Origin: DATAQC01 sp046263055 | Lineage (GTDB): Bacteria > Actinomycetota > Acidimicrobiia > Acidimicrobiales > AC-14 | NCBI GenBank assembly: GCA_046263055.1 | Contig: JBHELO010000092.1 | Coordinates: forward strand, 1-41,277 | Direction: 5' to 3' | Length of the DNA: 41,277 nucleotides | Shown here: positions 8,372-16,705 of the stretch, in pieces | Layout: every line of letters starts with the position of its first letter | Position numbering within the stretch: the first letter of the stretch is position 1 | Notes under the pieces: model-generated | What the model was told of the DNA's origin: nothing | The model's input: only the letters and a program-made list of their open reading frames with translations | Databases searched by the model: none | Made by a program: the position numbers and the translations under genes

Positions 8372-10009
8372 TCAGCCCCGGTTGGCCGAGGTCAGGTGGT
8401 CGGCGCAGCGGGCGGCCAGGGCCATGATGGTGAGCGCCGGGTTGGCCGCCCCCTGGGTCGGCAGCACGCTGCCGTCGGTGACGTACAGGTTGGGCACCGC
8501 GAAGGACCGCAGGTCGGCGTCCACCACGCCCTCGGTGGGAGTGGCGCCCATCCGGCAGCCGCCCACCAGGTGGGCGTAGCGGTTTATGGTCACCGCGTCC
8601 TCGGCGCCCGCCGCCTCCAGGACGTCGGTCATCTTCGCCCGGGCGGCGGCCATGAGGGCCTTGTCGTTGTCGCCCTGCGAGTAGCTGAAGCGGGCGACGG
8701 GGATCCCGTGGCGGTCGCGCTCGGCGTCGAGCGTCACCCGGTTCTCGGCCCGGGGAAGGAACTCGCACAGCACACCGATGGTTGCCCAGTGCACGTAGTC
8801 GCGCATGTACTCCCGCAGTACGTCGCCCCAATGGCCCTCGGCCACCACGTGCTCGGCCCACGTGATCGGCAGCGGCCCCACGCATTGGAGGGAGAAGCCC
8901 CGGCGGTAGTCCTTGGTGGGATCCGTCTCGTAGAACGCCTCGCTCGACGCCTCGGGCGGGGGCGCCTTGTACATGCGCACCTCCTCGGCGAAGCGCCCCG
9001 CCGTCTGGGCCGCGCCCTGCACCATCACGTAGCGCCCCACCAGGTCGTGGTCGTTGCCCACGCCGTCGGGGAACCGGGAGCACGCCGAGTTCAACAGCAA
9101 CCGGGGCGTCTCGATGGCGTAGCCGGCCACCGCCACCAGCCGGGCCCGCTGGTAGCGCTCCACGCCGCCCCGGAAGTAGGTGACGCCCCGGGCCCGGCCG
9201 TCGGGGCCGATGTCGATGCTGCGAACCATGGAGTCGGCCCGGACCTCGGCGCCCCGGGCGAGGGCGTCGGGCACGTGGGTGATGAGGGTGGACGCCTTGG
9301 CGTTGACCTTGCAGCCCTGGAGGCAGAAGCCCCGGTAGATGCAGTGCGGGCGGTTGCCGAAGCGCCCGTTGGCGATGGCCACCGGCCCCACCCGCACGTC
9401 GATGCCGAGGCGGGAGCAGCCCCGCACCAGGAGCATCCCCAGGCCGCTCACCGGGTGGGGCGAATGGGGGTAGCGGTGGGGGTCGCCCCAGGGCCAGGGC
9501 TGGCCGGCCACCGGCAGCTCGGCCTCGATGGCCTCGTAGTAGGGCCGCAGGTCGCGGTAGGAGATCGGCCAGTCGGCACCCACGCCGTCGGTGGAGCGGG
9601 TGTGGAAGTCGGAGGGGTGGAGCCGGGGGGCGTAGCCGGCGAAGTGCACGGTGCCGCCGCCCACGCCCCGGCCGGAGTTGTTGGACCCCAGTGGCACAGG
9701 GTCGTCGCCGGCGATCACGCGAGGCTCGGTCCAGTAGAGGTGGTGTGAGCCCCGCTCGTCGCTCACCCAGTCACGGTCGGGGTCCCAGAACGGCCCGGCG
9801 TCGAGGGCCACCACCCGCCACCCGGCCCGGGCCAGGCGCTGGGCCAGCACCCCGCCACCGGCCCCGCACCCCACGATGACGGCGTCCACCTCGTCGTCGT
9901 CGTGGAAGCGCCGCATCCCGTCGCGCAGGCCGTGGTTGGTGCGGCTGCCGTCGTTGGGGAGCAGCCACGCCGACTCGTTGCGGGCCCGCACGTCCCCGGC
10001 CGCGAGCAC
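8372..10009 (-). CDS. GMC-family FAD oxidoreductase, gluconate 2-dehydrogenase large-subunit type
   Basis: The 545-residue protein has the FAD-binding GCGAGGG at residues 47-53 in a typical Rossmann start (VDAVIVGCGAGGGVLAQRLA), the glycine-rich SGRGVGGGTVHFAG, and a C-terminal GMC active site. The active-site pair is His in HLVGGCRMG and Asn in GAANPALT. HCIYRGFCLQGC is the cysteine cluster found in the membrane-bound dehydrogenase branch rather than in glucose oxidases. The gene starts with a GTG immediately after the TGA of the small-subunit gene, which matches the two-subunit organisation of gluconate 2-dehydrogenase-like enzymes. No cytochrome c subunit is encoded nearby, so the electron acceptor is not evident. 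The real substrate is not shown by the sequence. Confidence 0.93.
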   Translation of the reverse strand: MLAAGDVRARNESAWLLPNDGSRTNHGLRDGMRRFHDDDEVDAVIVGCGAGGGVLAQRLARAGWRVVALDAGPFWDPDRDWVSDERGSHHLYWTEPRVIAGDDPVPLGSNNSGRGVGGGTVHFAGYAPRLHPSDFHTRSTDGVGADWPISYRDLRPYYEAIEAELPVAGQPWPWGDPHRYPHSPHPVSGLGMLLVRGCSRLGIDVRVGPVAIANGRFGNRPHCIYRGFCLQGCKVNAKASTLITHVPDALARGAEVRADSMVRSIDIGPDGRARGVTYFRGGVERYQRARLVAVAGYAIETPRLLLNSACSRFPDGVGNDHDLVGRYVMVQGAAQTAGRFAEEVRMYKAPPPEASSEAFYETDPTKDYRRGFSLQCVGPLPITWAEHVVAEGHWGDVLREYMRDYVHWATIGVLCEFLPRAENRVTLDAERDRHGIPVARFSYSQGDNDKALMAAARAKMTDVLEAAGAEDAVTINRYAHLVGGCRMGATPTEGVVDADLRSFAVPNLYVTDGSVLPTQGAANPALTIMALAARCADHLTSANRG

Positions 10010-10693
10010 TCAGGCCCCCGCCCGGTTGGGAGGCGCCGCCGGGCCCCGCCCGTGGCGGCGGCGGGCGGCCTCCACCCGGTGCGACCAGGGCTCGGGGTCG
10101 CGGGCGTTGACCTCGGGCACCTCCCAGTGCTCCCGGCGGTCGAGGCCCAGGTTCTCGTAGCCGCGCGGGTAGGCAGGCCCGCCGTAGCCGATCTCGTTCC
10201 ACGCCCACGGGTGGGCGTAGAAGGCGGAGCACGCGTACCGCATCCACAGGTTCCAGACCCGCGCCGCCGCCAGCCCGTGCCACCGGTGGCCGGTGCGGAC
10301 GTCCTCCAGCAGGCCCTTCTGGTCGTCGACGGCGAGCGCCGGGAAATCGGTGCCGAAGCGCTCCCGTGCCTCGTCGGCCAGGGCGGCCAGGGATGCCCGC
10401 CAGGCGTCGCCGTCGGGGGGCATGTCGTCGTAGCGCCAGCCGTCGGTCTCGTCCTCGGCCAGGCGGCTGTCGATGGCCTCGAAGACGGGAACCCGGGGCT
10501 CGCCATCCTGGGCCAACAGGCGGTCGAGCAGTGGCCGGCACACCGCCTCCTCGGCCAGGTCGAAGAAGCGCAATGGCGGCGGCGGGGCCAGGCGGGCGAG
10601 GACCACGCCCGCCGTCACCGGGTCCCAGGTCGGGGACAGGGCCACCACGTCGTAGCCGGGGAAGCGCTCCCCGCCGCCGGGCGTGGTGCCCAC
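10010..10693 (-). CDS. Gluconate 2-dehydrogenase subunit 3 family protein
   Basis: The 227-residue protein matches the small-subunit family by its C-terminal half: ACSAFYAHPWAWNEIGYGGP followed by AYPRGYENLGLDRREHWE. FFDLAEEAVCRPLLDRLLAQ marks the helical N-terminal part. In known complexes this subunit accompanies the FAD-containing GMC subunit. It starts with GTG directly after the TAG of the membrane-protein gene and ends directly against the GTG of the GMC gene, so the order is small subunit then large subunit. The usual twin-arginine signal peptide of subunit 3 proteins is not apparent here. That raises the possibility that the complex stays on the cytoplasmic side. Confidence 0.88.
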   Translation of the reverse strand: MGTTPGGGERFPGYDVVALSPTWDPVTAGVVLARLAPPPPLRFFDLAEEAVCRPLLDRLLAQDGEPRVPVFEAIDSRLAEDETDGWRYDDMPPDGDAWRASLAALADEARERFGTDFPALAVDDQKGLLEDVRTGHRWHGLAAARVWNLWMRYACSAFYAHPWAWNEIGYGGPAYPRGYENLGLDRREHWEVPEVNARDPEPWSHRVEAARRRHGRGPAAPPNRAGA

Positions 10694-11161
10694 CTACTCC
10701 TCCCGGCGGAGGACGGCGGCCAGCAGGCCCATGCCCCCCACCATGCAGACCAGCAGCGGGGCGAACAGGGGCGGCCCCATCTCCATGTTGTACCGGGCGA
10801 AGCGCCAGCCACCGGGGCGCTGGGCGATGCCCCGCACGTGGAGGTAGGTCCCCTGCAGGCCGTTGAGCACCACCGCCGCCGAGGCCACGGGCAGCGCCGT
10901 CTTGGCCAGCCGGCGGCTGAACACCCCCCCTACTCCGGCCGCCGCCGCCGCCGGCGTGATGGCGATCGGCAGCCACATCATGGCGTTGCCGAAGCTGGCC
11001 CGGTCGTGCTCCATCCAGATCTCCGCCCCTGTCACCAGGGCCCCGGCGGCGGTGATGCCCGACAGCGACCGCTCGAAGCGGCCGGTGCGCACGTCGGCCA
11101 GCAGCCGGTCGAGGAGGTGGCCGCGTCCGCCGGCCCCGGGCAACCGGCCGGCCCTAGCCAC
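10694..11161 (-). CDS. Small membrane protein of the GMC/TPP operon, function unknown
   Basis: The 155-residue protein has about four hydrophobic segments: SGITAAGALVTGAEIWMEHD, MMWLPIAITPAAAAAGVGGV, ALPVASAAVVLNGLQGTYLH and PLFAPLLVCMVGGMGLLAAV. I do not recognise a named family. Its GTG start at 11161 overlaps the end of the TPP-enzyme gene by 8 nt, and its TAG touches the start of the subunit 3 gene. That position, just ahead of a dehydrogenase pair lacking a cytochrome subunit, makes a membrane anchor or quinone-side partner a reasonable guess. Conserved His and Glu residues (AEIWMEHDRASF, YLHVRGI) near membrane ends could bind a cofactor, but this is inference only. Confidence 0.8.
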   Translation of the reverse strand: MARAGRLPGAGGRGHLLDRLLADVRTGRFERSLSGITAAGALVTGAEIWMEHDRASFGNAMMWLPIAITPAAAAAGVGGVFSRRLAKTALPVASAAVVLNGLQGTYLHVRGIAQRPGGWRFARYNMEMGPPLFAPLLVCMVGGMGLLAAVLRREE

Positions 11162-12947
11162 GGCCGGGGAGGAAGCCCAACAGCTCCTGGGCGGAGGCCT
11201 TGCGGATGATGCCGGCGGCGTCGGGGTCCCCCGACAGCATCGAGCGCATCATGGCCTTGGCCTGCTTCCACTCCACGTGGGGCGGGATGGGTGGGATGTC
11301 GCCGGTGACCACCGAGTCGATGACCACCGGCCGGGTGGCCGAGAAGGCCCGCTCCCAGGCTGGCCCCACCTCGTCGGGCTTCTCGACCCGGATGCCCTGC
11401 AGGCCGCACAGGTCGGCGTAGCGGGCATAGTCGAAGTCGGGCAGATCCTGGGAGACCTCGAACTTGGGGTCGCCCTCCATGGCCCGCTGCTCCCAGGTGA
11501 CCTGGTTCAGGTCGTTGTTGTGCAGCACGTGCACCACCAGGCGGGGATCGGACCAGTCGCGCCAGTACTTGGCGATCGTCAGCAGCTCGTTCATGCCGTT
11601 CATCTGCATGGCGCCGTCGCCCACGAGGGCCACCACCACCCGGTCGGGGTGGGCGAACTTGGCCCCGATGGCGTAGGGCACGCCCGGGCCCATGGTGGCG
11701 AGGGTGCCCGACAGGGAGGCCCGCATCCCCTCCCGGATCTTCACGTCGCGCGCGTACCAGTTGGTGGACGACCCCGAGTCGGCGCAGATGATGCAGTTGT
11801 CGGGCAGGCGCGGTGACAGCTCCCAGAAGACGCGCTGGGGGTTCATGGGCTCGGTGTCGGCCAAAGCCCGGGCCTCCATGAGCCGCCACCAGTCGGCCAC
11901 CGCCCCCTCGATCTCCTCCCGCCACGACCGGTCGGCCTTGCGCTCGAGGAGCGGCAGCAGGTGGCTCAGCGTCTCCCGGCTGTCCCCCACCAGGTTGACC
12001 TCCATCGGGTAGCGCAGGCCGATCATGCGCCCGTCGATGTCAACCTGCACCCCCCGGGCCTGGCCCCAGTCGGGCAGGAACTGGCTGTAGGGCAGGCTGG
12101 AGCCCACCATCAGCAGGGTGTCGCAGCCCATCATCAGGTCCCAGCTGGGCTTGGTTCCGAGCAGGCCGATGGACCCCGTGACCCACGGCAGGTCGTCGGG
12201 CAGCACGTCCTTGCCGAGGAGGGCCTTGGCCACGCCGGCGCCCAGGACGTCGGCCACCTCGGTGACCTCGGCCGCCGCCCGCCGGGCCCCCTGGCCGACG
12301 AGGATCGCCACCTTGGACCCGGCGTTGAGCACGTCGGCGGCCCGGCGCAGCTCGTCGTCGGGCGGGACGATGCGAGGGGGGGCGAAGCCCAGGCTCCCGG
12401 GCACCATCTTGACGGCGTGGGGCGGGCGGGGAGTGACCGCCTCCTTCTCCTGGACGTCGTTGGGCAGGATCAGGCAGGTGGGGACCCGGGACGTGTAGGC
12501 GATGCGGATGGCCCGGTCCACCACGTTGGGCAGCTGCTCGGGGGACGTCACCAGTTGCACGAACTCGCCGGCCACGTCCTTGAACAGCGTGGTGAGGTCC
12601 ACCTCCTGCTGGTAGTGCCCGCCCAGGGCGGTGAGGGCCTGCTGGCCGACGATGGCCAGCACCGGCTGGTGGTCCAGGCGGGCGTCGTAGAGGCCGTTGA
12701 GGAGGTGGATGGCGCCCGGCCCCGAGGTGGCCAGGCACACGCCGATCTCGCCGGTGAACTTGGCGTGGGCACAGGCCATGAAGGCGGCCATCTCCTCGTG
12801 GCGGGCCTGGATCAGCTCCGGGTCGTTGCCGGCCCGGCCCAGGGCGCCGATGATGCCGTTGATGCCGTCACCGGGGTAGCCGAACATGCGCCGCACCCCC
12901 CACTGGCGCAGGCGCTCCAACAGGTGGTCGGCGACAGTCATGGCCAC
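11154..12947 (-). CDS. Thiamine-pyrophosphate-dependent enzyme, pyruvate oxidase/PoxB-like
   Basis: The protein (597 residues from GTG 12947) has the three domains of the acetolactate synthase/pyruvate oxidase family. The N-terminal pyrimidine-binding domain has FGYPGDGINGI and the catalytic Glu near residue 51 (QARHEEMAAF). A central domain runs through AILVGQGARRAAAEV. The C-terminal domain carries the TPP/Mg motif GDGAMQMNGMNELL to LHNNDLNQVTW. It decarboxylates a 2-oxo acid, most likely pyruvate; PoxB-type enzymes pass electrons to quinone. The GTG at 12947 has AAGGGAG 6 nt upstream and is preferred over the ATG at 12941. It leads a five-gene minus-strand operon. The precise reaction (oxidase, quinone dehydrogenase or carboligase) is not certain. 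Confidence 0.9.
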   Translation of the reverse strand: MAMTVADHLLERLRQWGVRRMFGYPGDGINGIIGALGRAGNDPELIQARHEEMAAFMACAHAKFTGEIGVCLATSGPGAIHLLNGLYDARLDHQPVLAIVGQQALTALGGHYQQEVDLTTLFKDVAGEFVQLVTSPEQLPNVVDRAIRIAYTSRVPTCLILPNDVQEKEAVTPRPPHAVKMVPGSLGFAPPRIVPPDDELRRAADVLNAGSKVAILVGQGARRAAAEVTEVADVLGAGVAKALLGKDVLPDDLPWVTGSIGLLGTKPSWDLMMGCDTLLMVGSSLPYSQFLPDWGQARGVQVDIDGRMIGLRYPMEVNLVGDSRETLSHLLPLLERKADRSWREEIEGAVADWWRLMEARALADTEPMNPQRVFWELSPRLPDNCIICADSGSSTNWYARDVKIREGMRASLSGTLATMGPGVPYAIGAKFAHPDRVVVALVGDGAMQMNGMNELLTIAKYWRDWSDPRLVVHVLHNNDLNQVTWEQRAMEGDPKFEVSQDLPDFDYARYADLCGLQGIRVEKPDEVGPAWERAFSATRPVVIDSVVTGDIPPIPPHVEWKQAKAMMRSMLSGDPDAAGIIRKASAQELLGFLPGRG

Positions 12948-13232
12948 GGGCGGCTCCCTTCCTCGGGCGCCCACTACCCCGCCGGGCCGCCGCTTCACAC
13001 GGTGGGGGGGCCCACCGTTGCGCGCCGGCCGGCGATCCGCTAGGAAGGGGCGACGCCACCCGGGGGTGCGATGGCAGGACCGAGCGGGGCGATGGCGGGG
13101 GCGGCGGCGCCCCCGGCGGCAGGGACGGCTCCAGGGGCCGCCGTTGGTTCGCACACGGCGCCTCCCCGAGCCCGTCCTCCCGCTCGCCCGCCGGGACCGG
13201 GAGCCAAGGCACCAGACAGGAAAGGGGCACCC

Positions 13233-13451
13233 ATGTCCGACCTCAATCCCCAGCCCATCCCTCCCGGCCGCCGCAGCGTGGACCTCAGCGAGGCGGTGGA
13301 GGCCATCGTGGCCGGTGTGCTGCGGGCCGTCGACGCCCGGGAGGGCGAGGGGCTGGCGGCCACCACCATGAGCATCCCCGGCCGGGTGATCGCCGGCGGC
13401 ATCTGGGAGCGCCAGATGCAGGTCCCGGAGGCCCAGACCGGCCAGGTATGA
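13233..13451 (+). CDS. Small protein with NPQPIPP motif, similar to the next gene product; function unknown
   Basis: This 72-residue protein begins MSDLNPQPIPPGRR and continues with a helical SVDLSEAVEAIVAGVLRAVD and a Ser/Thr/Gly-rich tail (TTMSIPGRVIAGG). The ATG at 13233 follows AGGAAAGG at a good distance. Its middle (VDLSEAVEAIVAGVLRAVDA) aligns with VDVEQARQAIVAAVRRAVGA of the next gene, and the downstream Ser-Ile/Gly-Gly pattern is shared, so the two are probably paralogues. Its ATGA overlap with that gene means coupled translation. I recall NPQPLPP-like motifs in small uncharacterised bacterial proteins but know no function. No membrane segment or signal peptide is visible. Confidence 0.8.
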   Translation: MSDLNPQPIPPGRRSVDLSEAVEAIVAGVLRAVDAREGEGLAATTMSIPGRVIAGGIWERQMQVPEAQTGQV

Positions 13452-13663
13452 CCGCCCCGTCGGCGTCCGAGCCCGGCCGCCGGCCGCCGCCGGCGGTCGA
13501 CGTCGAGCAGGCCCGCCAGGCCATCGTCGCCGCCGTACGGCGGGCGGTGGGAGCCAGGGTCGACCGGGCGGCGAGCACGTCGTCCATCCGGGCCGGTGGC
13601 TTCGTCGGTGCCCGGTCCGGAGGGGCGGCCGAGGTCGACCTCGGCGCCCGGCGGTCACCGTGA
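13448..13663 (+). CDS. Second small protein of the pair, function unknown
   Basis: This 71-residue protein has a Pro-rich N-terminus (PGRRPPPAVD), an amphipathic helix (VEQARQAIVAAVRRAVGARV), and a Ser/Gly-rich tail (STSSIRAGGFVGARSGG). The helix and the tail match the preceding protein position by position, which suggests an old duplication. The ATG is in an ATGA overlap with the previous stop. The stop is in a GTGA overlap with the cysteine-rich gene that follows. Conserved order and coupling suggest the three products act together. Nothing in the sequence identifies a known domain. Confidence 0.75.
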   Translation: MTAPSASEPGRRPPPAVDVEQARQAIVAAVRRAVGARVDRAASTSSIRAGGFVGARSGGAAEVDLGARRSP

Positions 13664-14097
13664 GCGCCGCCCGCCCGGGCGGCCGGACGCCGCTGTGCCC
13701 CAGCGCCCAGCCCGACTGGGACGGGGCCATGGTCCTCGGGATCGTCAACGGCACGGTGGAGGACCCACGGGTGGTCTTCCTCGCCGAGCCTCAGCCGCCC
13801 ACCGACGACCTGCTGGCCCTGACTCGCCCGGTCAACCCCACCGAGGTGCTGCGCATTGCCGCCCCCTGCAAAGCGGACGGCTGCGCCCACTTCGACGGCC
13901 GGGACTGCCGGCTGGTGGCCAAGACGGTGGCCCTGCTGCCGGCCGTGGTCGAACAGCTGCCGCCCTGCCGGATCCGTCCCCGGTGCCGGTGGTGGCTGCA
14001 GGAGGGCCGAGCGGCCTGCCGTCGCTGCCCGGCGGTCGTGACCGAGAACGTCCGTCCGTCGGAGGCCCAACGCACGGCCGCCGACCCGTCGGCCTGA
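13660..14097 (+). CDS. Cysteine-rich protein, probably metal- or Fe-S-binding, function unknown
   Basis: The 145-residue protein has eight cysteines in a recognisable pattern. One is near the start (PLCPSAQPDWDG). Three lie in APCKADGCAHFDGRDCRLV with an adjacent His. Two lie in PPCRIRPRCRWW and two in AACRRCP. Eight Cys plus a His in a small soluble protein suggests two metal sites, zinc or iron-sulfur. The start GTG at 13660 overlaps the previous stop (GTGA), so it is translated with the two small paralogues. I do not recognise a characterised family. It could be a maturation factor, sensor or electron carrier serving the small proteins, but there is no direct evidence. The gene ends 34 nt from the convergent NuoF-like gene. 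Confidence 0.82.
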   Translation: MSAARPGGRTPLCPSAQPDWDGAMVLGIVNGTVEDPRVVFLAEPQPPTDDLLALTRPVNPTEVLRIAAPCKADGCAHFDGRDCRLVAKTVALLPAVVEQLPPCRIRPRCRWWLQEGRAACRRCPAVVTENVRPSEAQRTAADPSA

Positions 14098-14131
14098 ACC
14101 CGCCCGAGGCGCGCGCCGCAGGTCACCGTGC

Positions 14132-15562
14132 TCAGGCGTACGTCCAGTCGGGCTGCTTGCGGAGGTGGGCGAGGTCGTAGATGACGCGCCCATCGCCAAG
14201 GTCGACGATCTTGGGGACCACCAGGTCGTCGCGGGGTCGGGGGCAGTCGCCCTCCAGGTGGGCGGCGAACTCCTCGGGGAAGGCCCGCAGGATGCTCGAC
14301 ACCACGAGCTGCTCCTCGGTCCCCAGGTAGCAGCGGTTGGCGTCGGTGACCTCGCGCAGGCGGGCGCCGATGACGCCGACGTCCTGGTCGGTCCCGTGGC
14401 AGGCCTCGACGGCGGCCAGGCGGGCGGTGATCTCGGCGCTGCCCAGCTTGCACGGCGGGCACTGCCCGCACGACTCCACCGACAGGAACCGGGAGAACTG
14501 GTAGGCCACCTCCACCATGCAGGCGGTGTCGTCGTACACCGCGAACCCGGCGGCGCCCATGCCGCTGCCGGCCTGGGCCAGGCCCTCGTAGCTCACCGGG
14601 GCGTCCAGGTGGTCGGCGGTGATGACGGGGTTGGCCACCCCCGAGAACACCGCCTTGACCCGCCGGCCGGGCGCCGTCCCGCCGCCGACGGCGTGGATCA
14701 GCTCGCCCAGCGGCGTGCCCAGGTCCAACTCGGCCACGCCGGGGCGCACGACGTCGCCCACCACGGTGGCCACCGCGTGGCCCGGCGACTGGGCGGTGCC
14801 CATCCCCCGGTACCACTCCGCCCCCCGGGCCAGGATGTGGGGGACGTTGCACAGCGTCTCCACGTTGTTGACCAGCGTGGGGTTGGACCGCTCCTCGGGC
14901 CGGGCCCGGTGGCCGGGCCCGACCGGCGCCGCCCCGGGAGCGGGAACTTCCGCCTCGTGGGACTCCCAGCCCGTCTGGGGCGCGGTGGCGAACAGGCCGT
15001 GCTCGAACGGGGGTAGGACGCGGGGCATCGGTGCATGGCCCTCGATCACCTCGAGCAGCGCCTTCTCCTCGCCGTACAGGTACTCGTCGGGGCCCCGGAC
15101 GACGGTGATGGGGACGGTGCCGGCCAGGCCCGCCGCCGACATCTCCTCCAGGGCGACGGTCAGGCGGTCGGCCTCGGTCGTGAAGCGGTCCTTGACCGCG
15201 ATGAAGGCCTCGACGGCGCCGACCACGAGGGCGGCGACGGCGACCCCCTCGACGAGCTGGTAGGGGTTGGCCCGCAGCAGGGCCCGGTCCTTGAAGGTGG
15301 CGGGCTCGCCCTCGGCCCCGTTGGCCACCACGTAGCGGTGGGTGCCGCCCTGGGCCAGCACTCCGGCCCACTTGCGCCCGGTGCCGAACCCGCCGCCGCC
15401 CCGGCCCCGCAGGCCGGAGAGGGACAGCTCCTGGATGGTCTGCGACGCGCCCTGGCGGCGGGCCCGGGCCAGGCCCTCGCCGCCACCGAGCGCCCGCCAC
15501 TCGTCCACCGAGCCCACCGGCCGGGCCGGCAGGAGGAAGCTCTCCCCCGGCTCGGTCACCAC
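14132..15562 (-). CDS. NuoF-like NADH-binding flavoprotein with 4Fe-4S motif
   Basis: The 476-residue protein resembles the 51-kDa subunit of complex I and the related subunits of NAD-dependent hydrogenases and formate dehydrogenases. LRGRGGGGFGTGRKW (about residues 51-65) is the FMN/NADH-binding loop. NGAEGEPATFKDRALL continues the nucleotide site. TLVNNVETLCNVPHI is a further family signature. C365, C368, C371 (ESCGQCPPCKLG) and C411 bind the N3-type 4Fe-4S cluster. It should move electrons between NAD(P)H and an iron-sulfur partner. No NuoE or NuoG gene is adjacent, so the partner is unknown. The GTG start overlaps the stop of the aldo/keto reductase by 7 nt, so the two are co-translated. 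Confidence 0.92.
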   Translation of the reverse strand: MVTEPGESFLLPARPVGSVDEWRALGGGEGLARARRQGASQTIQELSLSGLRGRGGGGFGTGRKWAGVLAQGGTHRYVVANGAEGEPATFKDRALLRANPYQLVEGVAVAALVVGAVEAFIAVKDRFTTEADRLTVALEEMSAAGLAGTVPITVVRGPDEYLYGEEKALLEVIEGHAPMPRVLPPFEHGLFATAPQTGWESHEAEVPAPGAAPVGPGHRARPEERSNPTLVNNVETLCNVPHILARGAEWYRGMGTAQSPGHAVATVVGDVVRPGVAELDLGTPLGELIHAVGGGTAPGRRVKAVFSGVANPVITADHLDAPVSYEGLAQAGSGMGAAGFAVYDDTACMVEVAYQFSRFLSVESCGQCPPCKLGSAEITARLAAVEACHGTDQDVGVIGARLREVTDANRCYLGTEEQLVVSSILRAFPEEFAAHLEGDCPRPRDDLVVPKIVDLGDGRVIYDLAHLRKQPDWTYA

Positions 15563-16617
15563 TCCGACGACGGCTCGGCGTGGCCCGCCGGCCGCCGGCG
15601 GAGGGCGGCGTGGCGCAGTGCGGGCGCCGTGTAGCCGCTGTCGGCCGGGTTGACGGTCGTGCCCGGCGGCACGATCTCGTCGATGCGGTCGAGGGCGGCC
15701 TCATCCAAGCCGACGTCCTGGCCGGCCAGCAGATCGGTGCACTGGTCCATGGTGCGGGGGCCGATGATGGCCGACGTCACCGCCGGGTGGTGGGCGACCC
15801 AGGCCAGGGCCAGGTGGGTGAGCGAGCAGCCGACGTCGGACGCCACCTTGAGCAGCTCCTCGATGGCGTCGTACTTGGCCCGGTTGGCCGGCCGCTCCGG
15901 GTCGTAGCGGTCGGGCAGGCGGTCGCGCGTCGCCCGCGACCCCTCGGGCGGCGCCTCGCCCAGGCGGTACTTGCCCGTGAGCCAGCCCCCGTTGAGGGGC
16001 GCCCAGGCGATGACGCCCATGCCGTAGCGGGCGCACGTCGGCAGCACCGCCTCCTCCGTCTGGCGTACGAAGATCGAGTACGGGGGCTGCTCGCAGGCGA
16101 AGCGCTCTCGCCCCCGGCGCTCGGCCACCCACTGGGCCTCCACGATCTGCTCGGCCGGGAAGGTGGACGACCCGATGGCCCGCACCTTGCCGGCGTGGAC
16201 CAGGTCGGAGAGGGCACCGAGGGTCTCGTCCAGGTCGCAGCTGGGGTCGGGGCGGTGGACCTGGTAGAGGTCGATCCAGTCGGTGCCGAGGCGGCGCAGG
16301 CTGCCCTCCACCGCCTTGGTGACCCAGCGGCGGGAGTTGCCGCCCGCGTTGCGGTCGTCGCCCATGCGGCCGTGGAACTTGGTGGCCAGGACGATCTCGT
16401 CGCGACGGCCCTTCAGGGCCTTGCCCACGATCTCCTCGGACTCACCGGCCGAGTAGACGTCGGCGGTGTCCACGAAGTTCACGCCCGCCTCGAGGGCGGC
16501 GCCGATGATGCGGATGCTGTCGTCGTGGTCGGGGTTGCCCCAGGCTCCGAACATCATGGTGCCGAGGCAGAGGTGGCTGACCTTCATGCCCGTGCGGCCG
16601 AGGGTGCGATATTCCAT
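15556..16617 (-). CDS. Aldo/keto reductase
   Basis: The 353-residue protein has the complete AKR catalytic tetrad: D50, Y55 (VDTADVYSAGESE), K80 (LATKFHG) and H121 (YQVHRPD). The NADPH-binding C-terminal region shows AIIGPRTMDQ. The first residues MEYRTLGRTGMKVSHLCLGT are typical of the YajO/Tas-like branch. It reduces carbonyl compounds with NADPH; the substrate is not predictable. The ATG at 16617 has GGAGGT about 5 nt upstream, which fixes the start. Its stop overlaps the NuoF-like gene. Confidence 0.93.
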   Translation of the reverse strand: MEYRTLGRTGMKVSHLCLGTMMFGAWGNPDHDDSIRIIGAALEAGVNFVDTADVYSAGESEEIVGKALKGRRDEIVLATKFHGRMGDDRNAGGNSRRWVTKAVEGSLRRLGTDWIDLYQVHRPDPSCDLDETLGALSDLVHAGKVRAIGSSTFPAEQIVEAQWVAERRGRERFACEQPPYSIFVRQTEEAVLPTCARYGMGVIAWAPLNGGWLTGKYRLGEAPPEGSRATRDRLPDRYDPERPANRAKYDAIEELLKVASDVGCSLTHLALAWVAHHPAVTSAIIGPRTMDQCTDLLAGQDVGLDEAALDRIDEIVPPGTTVNPADSGYTAPALRHAALRRRPAGHAEPSSEW

Positions 16618-16705
16618 AGAGGACCTCCGGGGTTCGTCGTGCGGCCAGGTCCCAGTCTGGCCGCTCGGCGGCCGCCTCCCGGCACGCCCTCGGGGCCGCC
16701 CCCGG

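Noticed and set aside
13071..13232. N-terminal extension of the first small protein from ATG 13071
   Set aside because: The added 54 residues are low-complexity Ala/Pro/Arg, while ATG 13233 has a good AGGAAAGG ribosome binding site.
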